The notes below the pieces were generated by a model. The model was given only the letters and a program-made list of their open reading frames with translations, did no database searches and was not told the origin of the DNA. DNA of 52,272 nucleotides from Thermomucor indicae-seudaticae (Eukaryota > Mucoromycota > Mucoromycetes > Mucorales > Lichtheimiaceae): NCBI GenBank assembly GCA_000787465.1, contig JSYX01000216.1, positions 1-52,272 of the forward strand, written 5' to 3'. Below, in pieces: positions 1 through 10,114 of this stretch. The stretch's first letter is position 1. Each line of letters begins with the position of its first letter. Position numbers and translations under genes: made by a program.

Positions 1-189
1 GTTAAAGCATGGCGCAAATTCCACTTGAAGTTGACGCAAAAAGTTATTCAAAAACCAATATATTCCTTTTGCGACAATTTTCCTTCTCACTTTGTGCAGT
101 ATTTTTCATCACACCAATTTAAAGGAATAAAACGTGTAGACCCTTTGAATTTCCCGACTCTTTTTACTACTCTACCGAAAAAAGTTAAC

Positions 190-872
190 ATGGGGTGTTG
201 TGGAAGCAAAGAAGTTCAGGATCATGTATGTTTGCAATTGAGTGTTGTGTCAGGACATTGGTTGCTTAAAATTGGAGTGAGCAGGACGATGCAGAAGCAC
301 CACTCCTCGATAATCAATTGACAAACAACGACAGGTAAAGAAAAAGAATACAACGACAATACTTGCTCTATGCATTGAAACAAATCTCATAGCCACATGA
401 ATTACCAAACCTGTGGCACTATCGACATCAAGATGGAACAGGAGTTCTGGAACAATATCATTGAGCGAACCACACAGTACGTCTTGTTTGTTGCGGGAAG
501 CTTATTTTTTTTTCTTAATAACCCTAGTTGCTACATAGTAATTTAATTGATATTGCGGGTTCACAAGCAGAACCACTGCAAGGACCAGACGTTGAAGAAC
601 GAGCATCAAGATACCGAAGCTTGCTTGAACAAATATCTTCTTCTTCCACAGCAGCACCTACAACAACGTTGAACAAGCCGGTTGATTCCAAACTATCGCC
701 TATCGATCGACTACTTTCAGCCAGACCGACTGTGATCGATTGGCTTCCCAAAGTTATGGACGATATCCAACACGCCTTGCAACGAATCGAAGTGGAGCCT
801 GTGGGTGATGTTGTGGTCAAGCTGACTCTGACAGAATCCAACCATCAGGCATCATTGGCTGCAAGAGCATAA
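190..872 (+). CDS. LAMTOR1: LAMTOR1/Meh1-like Ragulator (EGO complex) membrane anchor
   Basis: Four exons: 190-225, 285-334, 393-476 and 539-872, giving 167 aa against about 161 in the human protein. The start MGCCGSKE carries a myristoylatable Gly2 and palmitoylatable Cys3/Cys4, the hallmark of this family. An acidic dileucine segment (EAPLLD) follows, then a helix EFWNNIIERTTHNLIDIAG that aligns with the conserved NIIDVSA region of LAMTOR1, and a helical C-terminus. Known role: the lipidated subunit wraps the other Ragulator subunits and tethers Rag GTPases to the lysosome or vacuole for amino-acid signalling to TORC1. Exon 3 was placed at the acceptor that keeps the frame open; an acceptor nearer the internal ATG breaks it. 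All donors are GT. The gene is monocistronic, with a short gap to the converging peptidase gene. Identity is inferred from N-terminal lipidation signals plus helix pattern. Confidence 0.85.
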
Positions 873-1131
873 CGGAAAAAAGGAACTATGGCATCTCATA
901 TACGTACACACACGCACACAAACCTTTTTTCATATTGTATATTCCCCCATTACGCAACAATTTTTAGCATCATGTTAATCCCATCTGGAAGAAAAAGGAA
1001 AACATCTATCGCTGGTAATATCGAAATATGAACTATCTGCATTACTCTTTGAACCAATCTGGTCCACAGCTTGAGCAGGGATCGGCGGCTTCCAACTTTC
1101 AGATAACGTAATTTAAGAAAATGATGATACT

Positions 1132-2943
1132 CTAAATAGACACAATTCCTTTCATTGTTCCTGATGGCCAGATACTCTCGAGGTCAATGTAATTGTCGGC
1201 CTTGGCTGCTTGTCCATCTTGTTCAAGGTCCTTGGTGGACCGTGAAAAGGTGTCCAAGGCATGGGCCAAGCCGCGTGCATGGAGCAAGAAGGCTTCGTGG
1301 TTCAGATTGTCAATGGTGTCGCAGGCCTGGTGATAGCATTTATCATAAGGAACACCGGCTTCGCGACCATACCGCTTGGCTTGCTCTTCGGTCATCTTCA
1401 CTTCAGCACCAGTAAACAATCCACCCGAAGGGATACCAGCAGCCTAAAGAACAAGCGGGTGAAGTGAGAGAACGTTCCGCAAAGGGGAGGTCATGAAATA
1501 ATACGCTACAATGAATGGTCCATAATCGCTGCGACCGTCAAACTCGGATGGATCGTAAGGTTCACCTTGGCTTTCGAAAAAGTCTTGAAAGAGTTTCTCG
1601 ATAGCCGCTGAGCCCGGAGGACCGGCTAATGGGCTATCAGATCCATCGCCTAATATACATATCGAGTTAGGCTGGGGTTCCTCACAGAGTCTAATATGAT
1701 AAGCTTACCATCATAGATACCGTTATAAGCATTAGGACTTGCAATCATGTCAAAGTTGAGATACAGAGCAATCTTTTCGCGCTCTTCCACCGGCATATGG
1801 TCCACATGATATTTTGCACCCAACAAGCCGAACTCTTCCGCCGTCCACCAGCAGAACCGCACGGCGTTCTCAGGCTCCACATCACGGAACAGGTAGGACA
1901 GCTCCAGCAACGCAGCGGTACCGGATCCGTTGTCGTTGATACCTGGACCCGCTGCCACGCTGTCCGAGTGCGCCCCAATCACAATGACGTTCGAGTGGTT
2001 GCCGCCCTGATGGGTTTGTTCGAATCAATCATGCAGAGCGAAAGCTGATCTATGACGAACAAACCTGGGTTTCAGCGATCACATTATGCGTCAATCGTGG
2101 TTCTCGCTTCTCCACGATAGCCACCGTCATCACAATCGGTTCCTCATGCTTTTCGACCAAATCAACCAGTTTTTCCGCGTCTTGCTTGGAAATACCCGCT
2201 GTAGGTGCTCCACTGGGGAAATCTTGTCCCAGGGTACCTAACAAAAAACAAGAAATTGAGCTTTTCGTTCTTTGTCTCTATGGCCCGACCTTATTCATAC
2301 CATGAAGTGGTCCATCTTCGTTGTTAGCAATCAACAAGGCGCTAGCACCTGCCTGGCCAGCCACGTACGCCTTTTGTCCAAACGTACATTCGCCTCTTTG
2401 GACCAGCACGATCTGGCCCTTGACAGTATCGGGATAATCCGAACCCTCACATCCCACGCCTCTTATCACAGCCAATTCGGCCTCGATGCCCTCCACCGGC
2501 GTACTCGTGGTATAACTCATAAGATTAATGGATATATATTCTGCAACGGGTGAGTCGATCCAAGCTTCCTCCCTGAGAGTCTCAGCGTAATCCAGAATCA
2601 TAGCTGGTATAAAAAAAGGTTTTCAGCAAACACCCGTATCTGTAAAAAGCTACCACTACTCACGTTCCAGAAAGGTTTGGTACCCATTCTCAATGCAAGA
2701 CTCGACAATGTATCTCAAGGTGGCATTGTGTCCCGCCGAACCAAACACACGCGTACCGCCATGCTCATCCGCGATTTTTTGGAGTTGCCGGGAATGACGC
2801 AAGAGGCCGTCCAGCGTCAGTTTGTCTTTCCACAAACCAGTAGGCGCCTGGAAGGCTTGTTGCTGGGCAGTGGTAGCTGGGTACGCCAGCGCCGTCGTTA
2901 ACCCAGCGGCTACAGTAGCTAAACTCGTGAAGAAAAGACGCAT
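1132..2943 (-). CDS. Secreted/vacuolar M28 zinc aminopeptidase with PA domain (aminopeptidase Y-like)
   Basis: Six exons: 2943-2664, 2603-2301, 2237-2065, 2006-1709, 1649-1510 and 1443-1132, giving 501 aa. The N-terminus MRLFFTSLATVAAGLTTALA is a signal peptide. A protease-associated domain follows (GQIVLVQRGECTFGQKAYVA, about residues 140-185). The M28 catalytic core is complete: AHSDS (Zn His and Asp), GINDNGSGTA (bridging Asp), WWTAEEFGLLG (catalytic and Zn Glu), NFDMIAS (Zn Asp) and CYHQACDT (Zn His). AGIPSGGLFTGAE is typical of yeast APE3-like enzymes. It should release N-terminal residues from peptides in the vacuole or outside the cell. The ATG at 2943 was chosen over an in-frame TTG just upstream. 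The donor after GPFI (GTAGCG) was preferred because it restores FIAAGIPSGG. No retention signal is visible, so secreted versus vacuolar is undecided. Confidence 0.93.
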
Positions 2944-3548
2944 CAAAGTGAAAGAAAGTTAGTTTCTCGCGTACGATATACCCTTTATAAACTTCCGCTT
3001 ATCTGGCAGCGGGTTCGCACGATCCGATGTTTCATGTTTTACGATAGACACGTTACCTTACTCCGAACATACCGGATGGGCCTGTTGCTTTAATCAAAGA
3101 ACATTCAAACAGTCGTTTAGCAATTGTTCGCAAGTGATAAAATCGCATCGGTTGCCAGGACACAACCGCGTTTACAGGATCGTGTCGCCTGAGTTGGCTT
3201 ACTTTAGTCACTTGTAACCCGACAGTTTATGCCCTTCTTTAACACTGTCGTCTGACATTATATGCAGATGCACAAAACGCTTGAGATCCATAATATCTAC
3301 TACCGATAGAGGAACAAACATTTCAAAAGATAGCCCTCCTGTCAATGCATATTTATTATGTAAAGCGTCGTTTGTCAATGTTCTTGATTAAACAGTCTGT
3401 TGACAGCTGTTAAAGTCGCCACAAAGCACTAAATTTACTGATGTTCACGACTTGGCAATGGCCTGTACGTGGTAGAGCACACTGCATCTTCGCACAGAAG
3501 TGGAGTGTCGGCCGGCAACAGCAGGTCCGTCCTGTTCCCAAAGGTGCA
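2944..3548. other. Intergenic stretch between the aminopeptidase promoter and a small minus-strand gene tail
   Basis: The first 50 bases next to the peptidase start (2944-2995) hold a TATA-like sequence reading tataaagggtatat on the minus strand (about 2981-2994), a plausible promoter for the peptidase. The rest shows no open frame with splice support, no repeat and no RNA gene that I can recognise. Confidence 0.4.
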
Positions 3549-3825
3549 CTACTTCGTAAAGCTCTCTGGAGCAAGAGGCGGAAGGCCCATAGGTCGGAGC
3601 TTCTCCTCGGTGCTAGTAGTATCAGTATGTTAATGCAATTCGTTCTGTTCGAAGAGCACAGTTTTACTTACGATTCATGGACGAGATGGCGGCGAACAGT
3701 GTAATCCACCGTGGTGATCAGCCCGTGCGCCTTCTCGAAAAACTCTTTCGTCATCTTGACGACAAAGATAAGATTACGGTCAGTTTCTGCTGGTGACTTG
3801 AGAAAAGCGACCATTTCTGCGCGAC
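3549..3825 (-). CDS. Small two-exon gene or C-terminal part of one, unrecognised
   Basis: Exons 3825-3672 and 3612-3549 are joined by a canonical intron (GTAAGT donor, CTAG acceptor) and keep one frame to a TAG stop. The reading frame has protein-like composition and includes MTKEFFEKAHGL, TVDYTVRRHLVHES and the Pro-rich tail MGLPPLAPESFTK. Translation from the internal ATG at 3814 would give about 68 aa. Alternatively the acceptor at 3826-3827 marks an upstream exon, but no convincing one with an ATG was found between 3830 and 4080. The size and charged helix followed by a Pro-rich tail resemble small subunits of large complexes, but I do not recognise the family. It could be intact and very small, or truncated at the 5' side by the decayed DNA that follows. 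Function is not assigned. Confidence 0.45.
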
Positions 3826-4083
3826 CTGTTCATTACAAGAGCACAAGTAAGTCAAACAAAAGTATCGTTTTCCTGCAGTAGGCTTCCTTACTCTCACATC
3901 AGATGTCGACAATCTGATTCCAGTCTGAATTGTCTGATGACCGATTGCAGTCTGACACACCTCTAAAATGTGGCTCGAAAAGCCTGATTGATTTAGCCGG
4001 GCTAAATCACCCCCGCCCGTTTGCTCCGGTCCTGGTCCACGTAAACCGTCTAATTCACGTTATTGCTACCATTACCACTCACA

Positions 4084-4800
4084 ATGCATACTGAATCCGA
4101 CTCGGCTAAGCTTCAGCTTATCTCTGCACTACGCGAGAAACACAACCACAACATCGAAGACTTGGCTAAGCAATTAGACTGTGAAGTTGACGACATGAAG
4201 GCGATCATGCATGTATGACCACGATGGGGCTGGCTGCCAGGTGCCCATTAAGTGCACCGTCTGGAACGTCGGATCACGGCGAGGCGCAAGGCTCGTCCCG
4301 TTGGCCAAATCCATGAAGGAAGCATCCAAGGTATGCTGGCAGCTCTTTGAAGGCAGGATTTCTTTAAACGTTCTGTTATCCCATATGTAGGCAACATGTC
4401 CAAACTCTACCGTCCAACCGAACTTTCCGGTACCATACGCCAAAAAACCATCGTCATTTGCGGTGCCGACATCACTCGCTCTCCTCCTGACCATTCCCTT
4501 GCACTCCATGTCGGCCCACCATATGCCGCCGTGTTCAAGGTCAATTCCAACACCTTCCCCACGACGTACCTTTTCCTAACATAACGTAACCTGATTTTAG
4601 TACAACATCCACGGGACAGCGACACAGTAAGACCGACCAGTTCGCCGAAAGATGCTTGTCAGGCGTACTGCCCTGATATCGCCAACCGAGAAAAACGAGC
4701 TGGCAAGTAGAGCTGCTTCGTGGACCAAGGCAGTGACCAAGCACGAGGTCGAGAAGTTCTGGAGGAAGCTATACTCCAGCTTCGCGCGTTAGTATTGTCC
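4084..4800 (+). pseudogene. Possible relic of an Argonaute/PIWI-like gene
   Basis: A start-like segment at 4084 (MHTESDSAKLQLISALREKH) is followed by splice-like exons near 4293-4333 (donor GGTATGCT) and 4390-4540. The second contains KTIVICGADITRSPPDHS followed about ten residues later by PPYAAVF. This spacing matches the start of the Argonaute PIWI domain, where a strand ending in GADVTHP carries the first catalytic Asp and is followed by PSIAAVV. Beyond 4540 the frame breaks: stops appear in every frame, and only a short stretch near 4740-4790 (GREVLEEAILQLRALVLS) resembles the next PIWI helix. PAZ and MID domains are missing upstream, so it is at best a fragment. The match is short and made by eye. 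The MHTESD segment may belong to a different, unrelated small gene. Confidence 0.35.
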
Positions 4801-4826
4801 GTAGTGCACATATCAAAGGTCAAGGT

Positions 4827-6470
4827 TTGAACCATCTCCTATTGCTTCGTCTGGTACGCGCATTCCAACAAACGCGCCATGCTTTGGCAACGAGAAGCTT
4901 GCAAACGATCGAGGGCTTAGCCACAGAGCAGATCGATCAGCTGAGCGCAAGTCAGGCAAGCTCGGCAGAAGATGACGCGACAGAAAAGCTCTTTAATACG
5001 CTTATGACTTTGCAATTGGCTTACACTTCGTACAGACAGATCCATTCCAGCTCATACTCGTCCGCTTCCGGCAAGATTACAGAAAAATGGTGCCATCTAA
5101 GAAATGGCGCCTTTCTACTGGCAAAATTGTCGAAGACGAACTGTACCAATTTGCACATGAATGTCCAGAAGAACAGTATGTATTTTGCATGCACGGTATG
5201 TTTATGCTTGCTAAAACATACTCTACAAGTCCATGCCATAGCTGGATCATTGATCCACGCGACGAAAATCACCTCCTGTCTGAATTATTCACATCAGAGG
5301 AACTGGCAGAGATTGTTCAATACGAAGCAAAACAAATGCCGCAACTCACCCAGATACTGTCGTCGTATATTGACGAATTTCAACTGGTAATTATACGAAT
5401 ACACGCTTTGCTATTCGACATTAACATGGTACACGGGTTACAACCAAGGATATCCGTGCCGCGCTCTTCAAGCGCAAGGAATGCTTAAGTCACAGCCAAT
5501 ACTCTTCAGCAGAGCACTCAGTTCTCGGGTGACGGAATATGATTACGGGTGAAATTTCGTCGATACACATGGTGAAGCCTGGGCGCTACGTCGCTGTGGC
5601 ACAAGGCAAGTTATGGTTTCCGGATAGCTACATGAATATGGAATATCTTGAGGAAACGCTTGAAAACGTTTTTCTGTTACAGGTTCGTTAGAAGTTTTAA
5701 AAATCGCGCCTAATACAGGTACCTGTAGTAATCATTTTGCCATAGGAAAACGCTCGTCTTTTAAAGTCAGTGATTGACACTTTGGAAGACAGATGCACTT
5801 CTATGGGTAGAGCCTTCAATCATGGAAATGCGTGCGGCTATGAGATCAATACCGTTTGCTATATAATGTCTTACTCTGTGTGTTAGAAAACCTTGCACGC
5901 GCATTACGGCTTGGTCCTGCAGCCTCGCGGCGTAGAGTGGCGCTAAGGGAGTACGCTTTGGCGCACGCTAGGCTCAATGGCCTAAACTGGTCCGCGGCTT
6001 TAATTGACGAAAAGCTGCGGACCATCTTTAAAAACAAGAAGGCGAAGGAGAACGCGACGGCACAGCAGCAGGCGCGGCAGCTGCAACGTAGCAAGACGAG
6101 CCGCAAGCGTCAACTGGTAATTAGAAAACAAAACCGGAATGATTGGGATAGTACTAACATCAAGGTACGTATACAGCGGGCTGCAAAAAGGCTTAAGGCC
6201 TTTAAACTTCGGCCTGACTTGCAGGCACTGTATGGCGAAGAAGCCAGTGCTCTGTTGCAGACTGGCTACATGTCAGATGATACGGAGGACGGGAAGGTCC
6301 TCCGTCCATCATGGAGATCAGAGACGGTAAGCTAAATACTTTGAGAGAAAAGAAAGAATCGACCTGACACTTTCGTGTGATGGTCATAGGCCAATGCGCT
6401 CATCGGTCTCCTCAATGTCGCGTGCGGTGAGGCCGACCGCAATGAGAAACAGGTCGTTACGTACGGTTAA
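4827..6470 (+). CDS. Multi-exon gene of a repeated, apparently Mucoromycota-specific family; possibly broken
   Basis: Coding segments in order: a helical N-terminus (from 4827, LVRAFQQTRHALATRSLQT), then KKWRLSTGKIVEDELYQFAH and WIIDPRDENHLLSELF joined over an intron ending near 5240. Next come GKLWFPDSYMNMEYLEETLE (5600-5660) and ENARLLKSVIDTLEDRCTS after an intron ending at 5745. Last are a basic Arg/Gln/Lys-rich segment (5884-6117), GYMSDDTEDGKVLRPSWRSE and an exon from about 6391 to a TAA near 6470. Several introns look functional, including one with TACTAAC upstream of its acceptor (6118-6189). The layout of a W/IVED/IIDP block, a mid block and a final SDDE...PSWRS block recalls large families of unknown function in these fungi; that is memory, not a search. 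Two junctions (near 5070 and 5535) do not join cleanly and may be frameshifts. No function is assigned. Confidence 0.4.
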
Positions 6471-6479
6471 AGTCATCGT

Positions 6480-6778
6480 AGCTTATAATGACAGATCATG
6501 ATAGCGCTCAACGATTTAGCACAGGCCTCTTTTTTTTTGTTCAACATCCATCGATGCTCTGCACCAAAGTTGTATTGCTTTCAAACGTAATGAGACCGCA
6601 GGCTCACAACTGGCCAAGTCTATTATGTCCTTATTCTACTGCTTTATGAATGTTTGACAAAACTTGGAGCATAGAACTTAGCGCCACTGCTTTGAACTAG
6701 TTAATTAATAACAATGATGTACAGTATAGAATGGAAAGTGCAGCTAAGAAATACGGAACGTGATGGGATTTTGTGTAA
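6480..6778. other. AT-rich gap
   Basis: No open frame with splice support, repeat or RNA gene was recognised. Confidence 0.3.
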
Positions 6779-7044
6779 GAAGGAGGAGACTTTGCATCAC
6801 CCAAAGAGGCGATCGAACAGTTGATGAAATGGACTGGGATTCAAACAGAATGGTTCATCTATTACGAACATCCACGAAGCAAAACGGATCGTACACAAAG
6901 GGATGCTTCAGCTGAGGATTTACGGACGTAAAGACGCTTTTACTGGCTAATAAGTTATTTAGCATTTACTGGACGTATGGCTTACAACGAACGCCGTGGG
7001 ATCCTTCCATATCTTCTGACAGATCAGAACGAGTTCACCTTTGA
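6779..7044 (+). CDS. Possible two-exon coding fragment, unrecognised
   Basis: An open segment at about 6779-6927 (KEAIEQLMKWTGIQTEWFIY then EHPRSKTDRTQRD) ends in a GTAAAG donor. It continues after a TTAG acceptor at 6963-7044 with IYWTYGLQRTPWDPS to a TGA. Both parts look like protein and the splice keeps the frame. There is no good start: the frame is closed by a TAA at 6776-6778, so a further exon would have to splice in. No family is recognised. It may be the remnant of a gene in this decayed zone, or chance. Confidence 0.25.
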
Positions 7045-8344
7045 GACAGGTCGTCCAAGTCAACAAGAGTGACGCAGACGAACCTTTTGAAATGTGATAG
7101 AGTTTCCTCTATGAGAAAAGGAAAGGATGGGTCTGATAATGACCGACTATGCCATCTTCGTCAATGCCACGTTTACCCCAGATCATACCCCGCGCATGTT
7201 ATTCAATCTTGGCATCTTGTTTCAATAATAATAGCATCCATCTGACCTCGCACCCCACTGGTTTACTGCACACACACACAAAGGCATTTTGTGTCTTCAA
7301 GACTTGCTCCTCATGGTTTTTGTCGTCGCGCCAGTATGCCTAACTTTTTAAGAAGCATCTTGCGTGAAAAAAAAAACCAATCGTTTCGGGGAGAAGGAGG
7401 GTGTGGGAAGGAACTGTGGGAATCTCTTCGATTCGAGATTACCTGATAACGATTTACACTTTTATCAATCAGTAACTCACTACTTATCTTATCCATAAGT
7501 ACATGATATCTCGGTCGCACCAATCGATAAGCCATGCATGTTCCTTAAACATATCTGCTTTTTGTTTTGCGCAAGGGGGTTGTTCTCCCCCCCCCCGCTC
7601 AGTCGTTCTATTTTTTCCCATGGCTACTCTTTGTGGTATGATTTCAATGAGAGTGTCAGGATCCGTGTTATTGGGAAGGATTTTTTTCCACGGTCGGTTA
7701 ATAGGCTCAGCGAACGTATCAGCTTGAGCTGCACCTTGTGAGTCATATACCGAGGATACTGGGCAACGGATCTGATTCGTTAGACCGGGAAACTCTCCGC
7801 CATTTCCTGGCCTGTCGAAGAGGGGGGGAGGAGAGGGACGACCCCATGTCTTGTTCCCACCCTTCCAGACAACCGAACTGGGGCCTCCTTCTCGTGTTTC
7901 ATGCTTATAGCGATGTGACAGATCGAAAACGGTCATCGTGGGAAATAAGCTTTTACAAAGTGTGAGAAAACTTTAGCTAATATGACTGGATAGGACACAT
8001 CAAAGTTAACCCGCCCCCAAGTTTTGCTTGGCGATCCAAGCGCCGATCGAAATTTAGCCCAGTGGTAGAAAAGATGAACCATGTGATTCGACGTCAAGAC
8101 ATGGATATCCAAATAAGGCAAATCCAGTTTTCCTTGATTCGATCCAAAACTTTTTTTTCCTGAAACCCCATTTAAATAAGCCTTGGAGGCCCAAGTTACT
8201 CGGAAATTAGTTCCTTTTTTCCCTCTTTTTTTGTTTCTTTTATATCTTTTTTCTTTCTCCCTAGAGTTGTTTCTTTTACGACGAAAAGGGGCCGATTTAG
8301 AAACTTTTTTCTTTTAGACAGACGGGCGGCCCTATTACATTATT
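7045..8344. other. Long gene-poor stretch and AVT promoter region
   Basis: About 1.3 kb without a supported gene. A 150-codon open frame on the minus strand (7936-7484) has low-complexity Pro/Gly content and no features, and I do not accept it. A run of ten C lies at 7587-7596. From about 8205 to 8325 the plus strand is extremely pyrimidine-rich (long T and CTTT runs), with a TATA-like tttaaataag at about 8170. This is a typical fungal promoter or 5' UTR for the transporter gene that starts at 8345. Confidence 0.45.
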
Positions 8345-9785
8345 ATGAGCATAAGTGAAAAGAAATCATCCAGCGAGTGCGCTGGTTCGGTCATCAAGGA
8401 AGCCTACAGCGGTAAGCACACAGGCCGCCGCCGATTGCCTATTTAAACTGTAAACTAAGTGACTGAAATTTAGAAGAGTACGACTACAAGAGTGAATTCA
8501 TCGACGTCGATCGATCACAAGCTGGATCTTCATTCTTTGCCTATTTCAACGTCGTCTGCGTCATTGCCGGTACCGGTACGCTCGGTCTGCCTTATGCCTT
8601 GGCTTTGGGTGGCTGGATTGGCATCGTGATTCTATTCCTGGCCTGGACAATGTCTACGGTAAATTGAATGAACAAGCGAAATATATAGCCCTCCTCCCAA
8701 GAAAAAAAATTCTCATTTTTCGTCTTGCTACGGAACAGTACACGGGCATCACATTGATCCGATGCTTGTATGCGAACGGTAAACAGCGCTTGCCGACATA
8801 CAAGGACGTTGCGACGACTGCGTTCGGCGCGATTGGTGGCTGGCTCACCTTCTTCTTCAACGCCTGGATTCTGCTCGGTGCACCTGTACTCTACATGGTC
8901 CTGTCGGGCTCGAACCTCAACCAGCTCTGCAAAGGCACTGTGGGCGAGATCGGCGTTGTGCCCTGGACCATTATCTCGTGCGCGATCGTCGCCATCCCGT
9001 TCGTCCTCGTCAAGAACATGAAGGAGGTCGCCTGGATGAGCGCCTTTGGCGCCCTCGCCACCTTTGTCACCGTCCTCATCGTCCTCGTGGTCTCCTGCAT
9101 CGACCAAAAGAACCTCACCAACATCCACCACGACGCCGTGATCTGGGACCAGTTCCCGGTCGCGCTCTCGACGATCTCGTTCAGCTTCGGCGGTAACGTC
9201 GTGTACCCGCACGTCGAGGCGTCGATGAAGAAACCCAAGCAGTGGCCGCTCGTGGCCGCCGCCGGCCTCGGCACCTGCGCCATCATGTACTTCCTCACCG
9301 CGGTGCCCGGCTACGCCATCTACGGCAACACCGTCGTCAGCCCAATGTACAACAGCATCCCGGACGGTGTGCCCAAGATCATCGCCATCGTCCTCATGAC
9401 CATTCACGTCCTCATGGCCGCCCCCATCCTCGTCACATCTTTCTCGCTCGACATTGAAGACATGCTCAACATCACCGTCGAACGCTTCGGCAAGATCGGC
9501 GAGTTCTTTATTCGCGCCTGCTTGCGCGTGCTCATCATCGTCGTCGTCGGTGTCATCGCCTGCACCGTGCCCCACTTTGACGCCCTCATGAGCCTCATTG
9601 GCGCTTTCGCCAACTGCGCCCTGATCCTCATCTTCCCCGTCATCTTCTACTTGCGCCTCACTGGCTTCCGCAACAAACCCATCTACGAGCTCGCCTGGTG
9701 TGCCCTGATCGTCCTCCTCGGCATTGTCGGCCTTATCTTTGGTACCATCGACGCCATCAAGCAATTGATCCAATACTACCAGTAA
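8345..9785 (+). CDS. AVT-family (AAAP/SLC36-type) amino-acid transporter
   Basis: Exons 8345-8411, 8474-8658 and 8739-9785, 432 aa. A short polar N-terminus is followed by FFAYFNVVCVIAGTGTLGLP, the signature opening helix of amino acid/auxin permeases, with AGTGTLGLPYAL matching the unwound substrate-binding helix 1. About ten more hydrophobic segments follow, including SFSFGGNVVYPHVEASMKKP, the typical helix 6 region. Relatives (yeast AVT1-AVT7, animal SLC32/36) exchange neutral amino acids across vacuolar or plasma membranes. Which AVT subtype and direction cannot be told. The last exon is strikingly rich in G/C at third positions compared with neighbouring genes, usually a sign of high expression. 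This bias also opens a spurious 393-codon antisense frame. Confidence 0.9.
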
Positions 9786-10114
9786 AATTTACTACTTCCT
9801 CTCTCTTTTTATATTGTAAATAACCCCCCTTATCTTTCATCGGCTGTACCATCATTATTGTATTTTTATTAAATTTTTTTTTTTACAATACCCAATTCAC
9901 CATAAAAAGGCTGTGTAAAAGACCAAAATCTCTTGCATAGAAGATGAAGGCAGCTTTTTACAGGTCAGCAAGCACAAACCAGGCAGAATATCTCATTTAG
10001 CGTGTTTCTTCCGGGACAGATGAGATCCGAAAGACGGAACCCGATTGGTCCGATGACAGCAGTTTTAATGCTTTAAAAGCTGTGGTGCAGTGAGTATTGG
10101 TCTACCCAAATACC
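9786..10114. other. AVT 3' UTR and NAR1 upstream region
   Basis: T-rich sequence directly after the AVT stop (9800-9900, with a run of nine or more T) fits a 3' UTR and polyadenylation zone. The remainder up to the NAR1 start has no open frame of interest. Confidence 0.4.

Noticed and set aside
1..189. Upstream coding start for LAMTOR1 in the frame opening at 25
   Set aside because: That frame would bury the MGCC lipidation signal, which must be N-terminal for function; 190 is the start.
7484..7936. 150-codon minus-strand frame
   Set aside because: Low-complexity Pro/Gly/Arg content, crosses a run of ten C, no homology pattern and no splice support.
8592..9773. 393-codon open frame on the minus strand opposite the AVT gene
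   Set aside because: Its composition (mostly Asp, Glu, Gly, Val, Ala, His) is the mirror of G/C-biased codons of the transporter; no start context, introns or domain.
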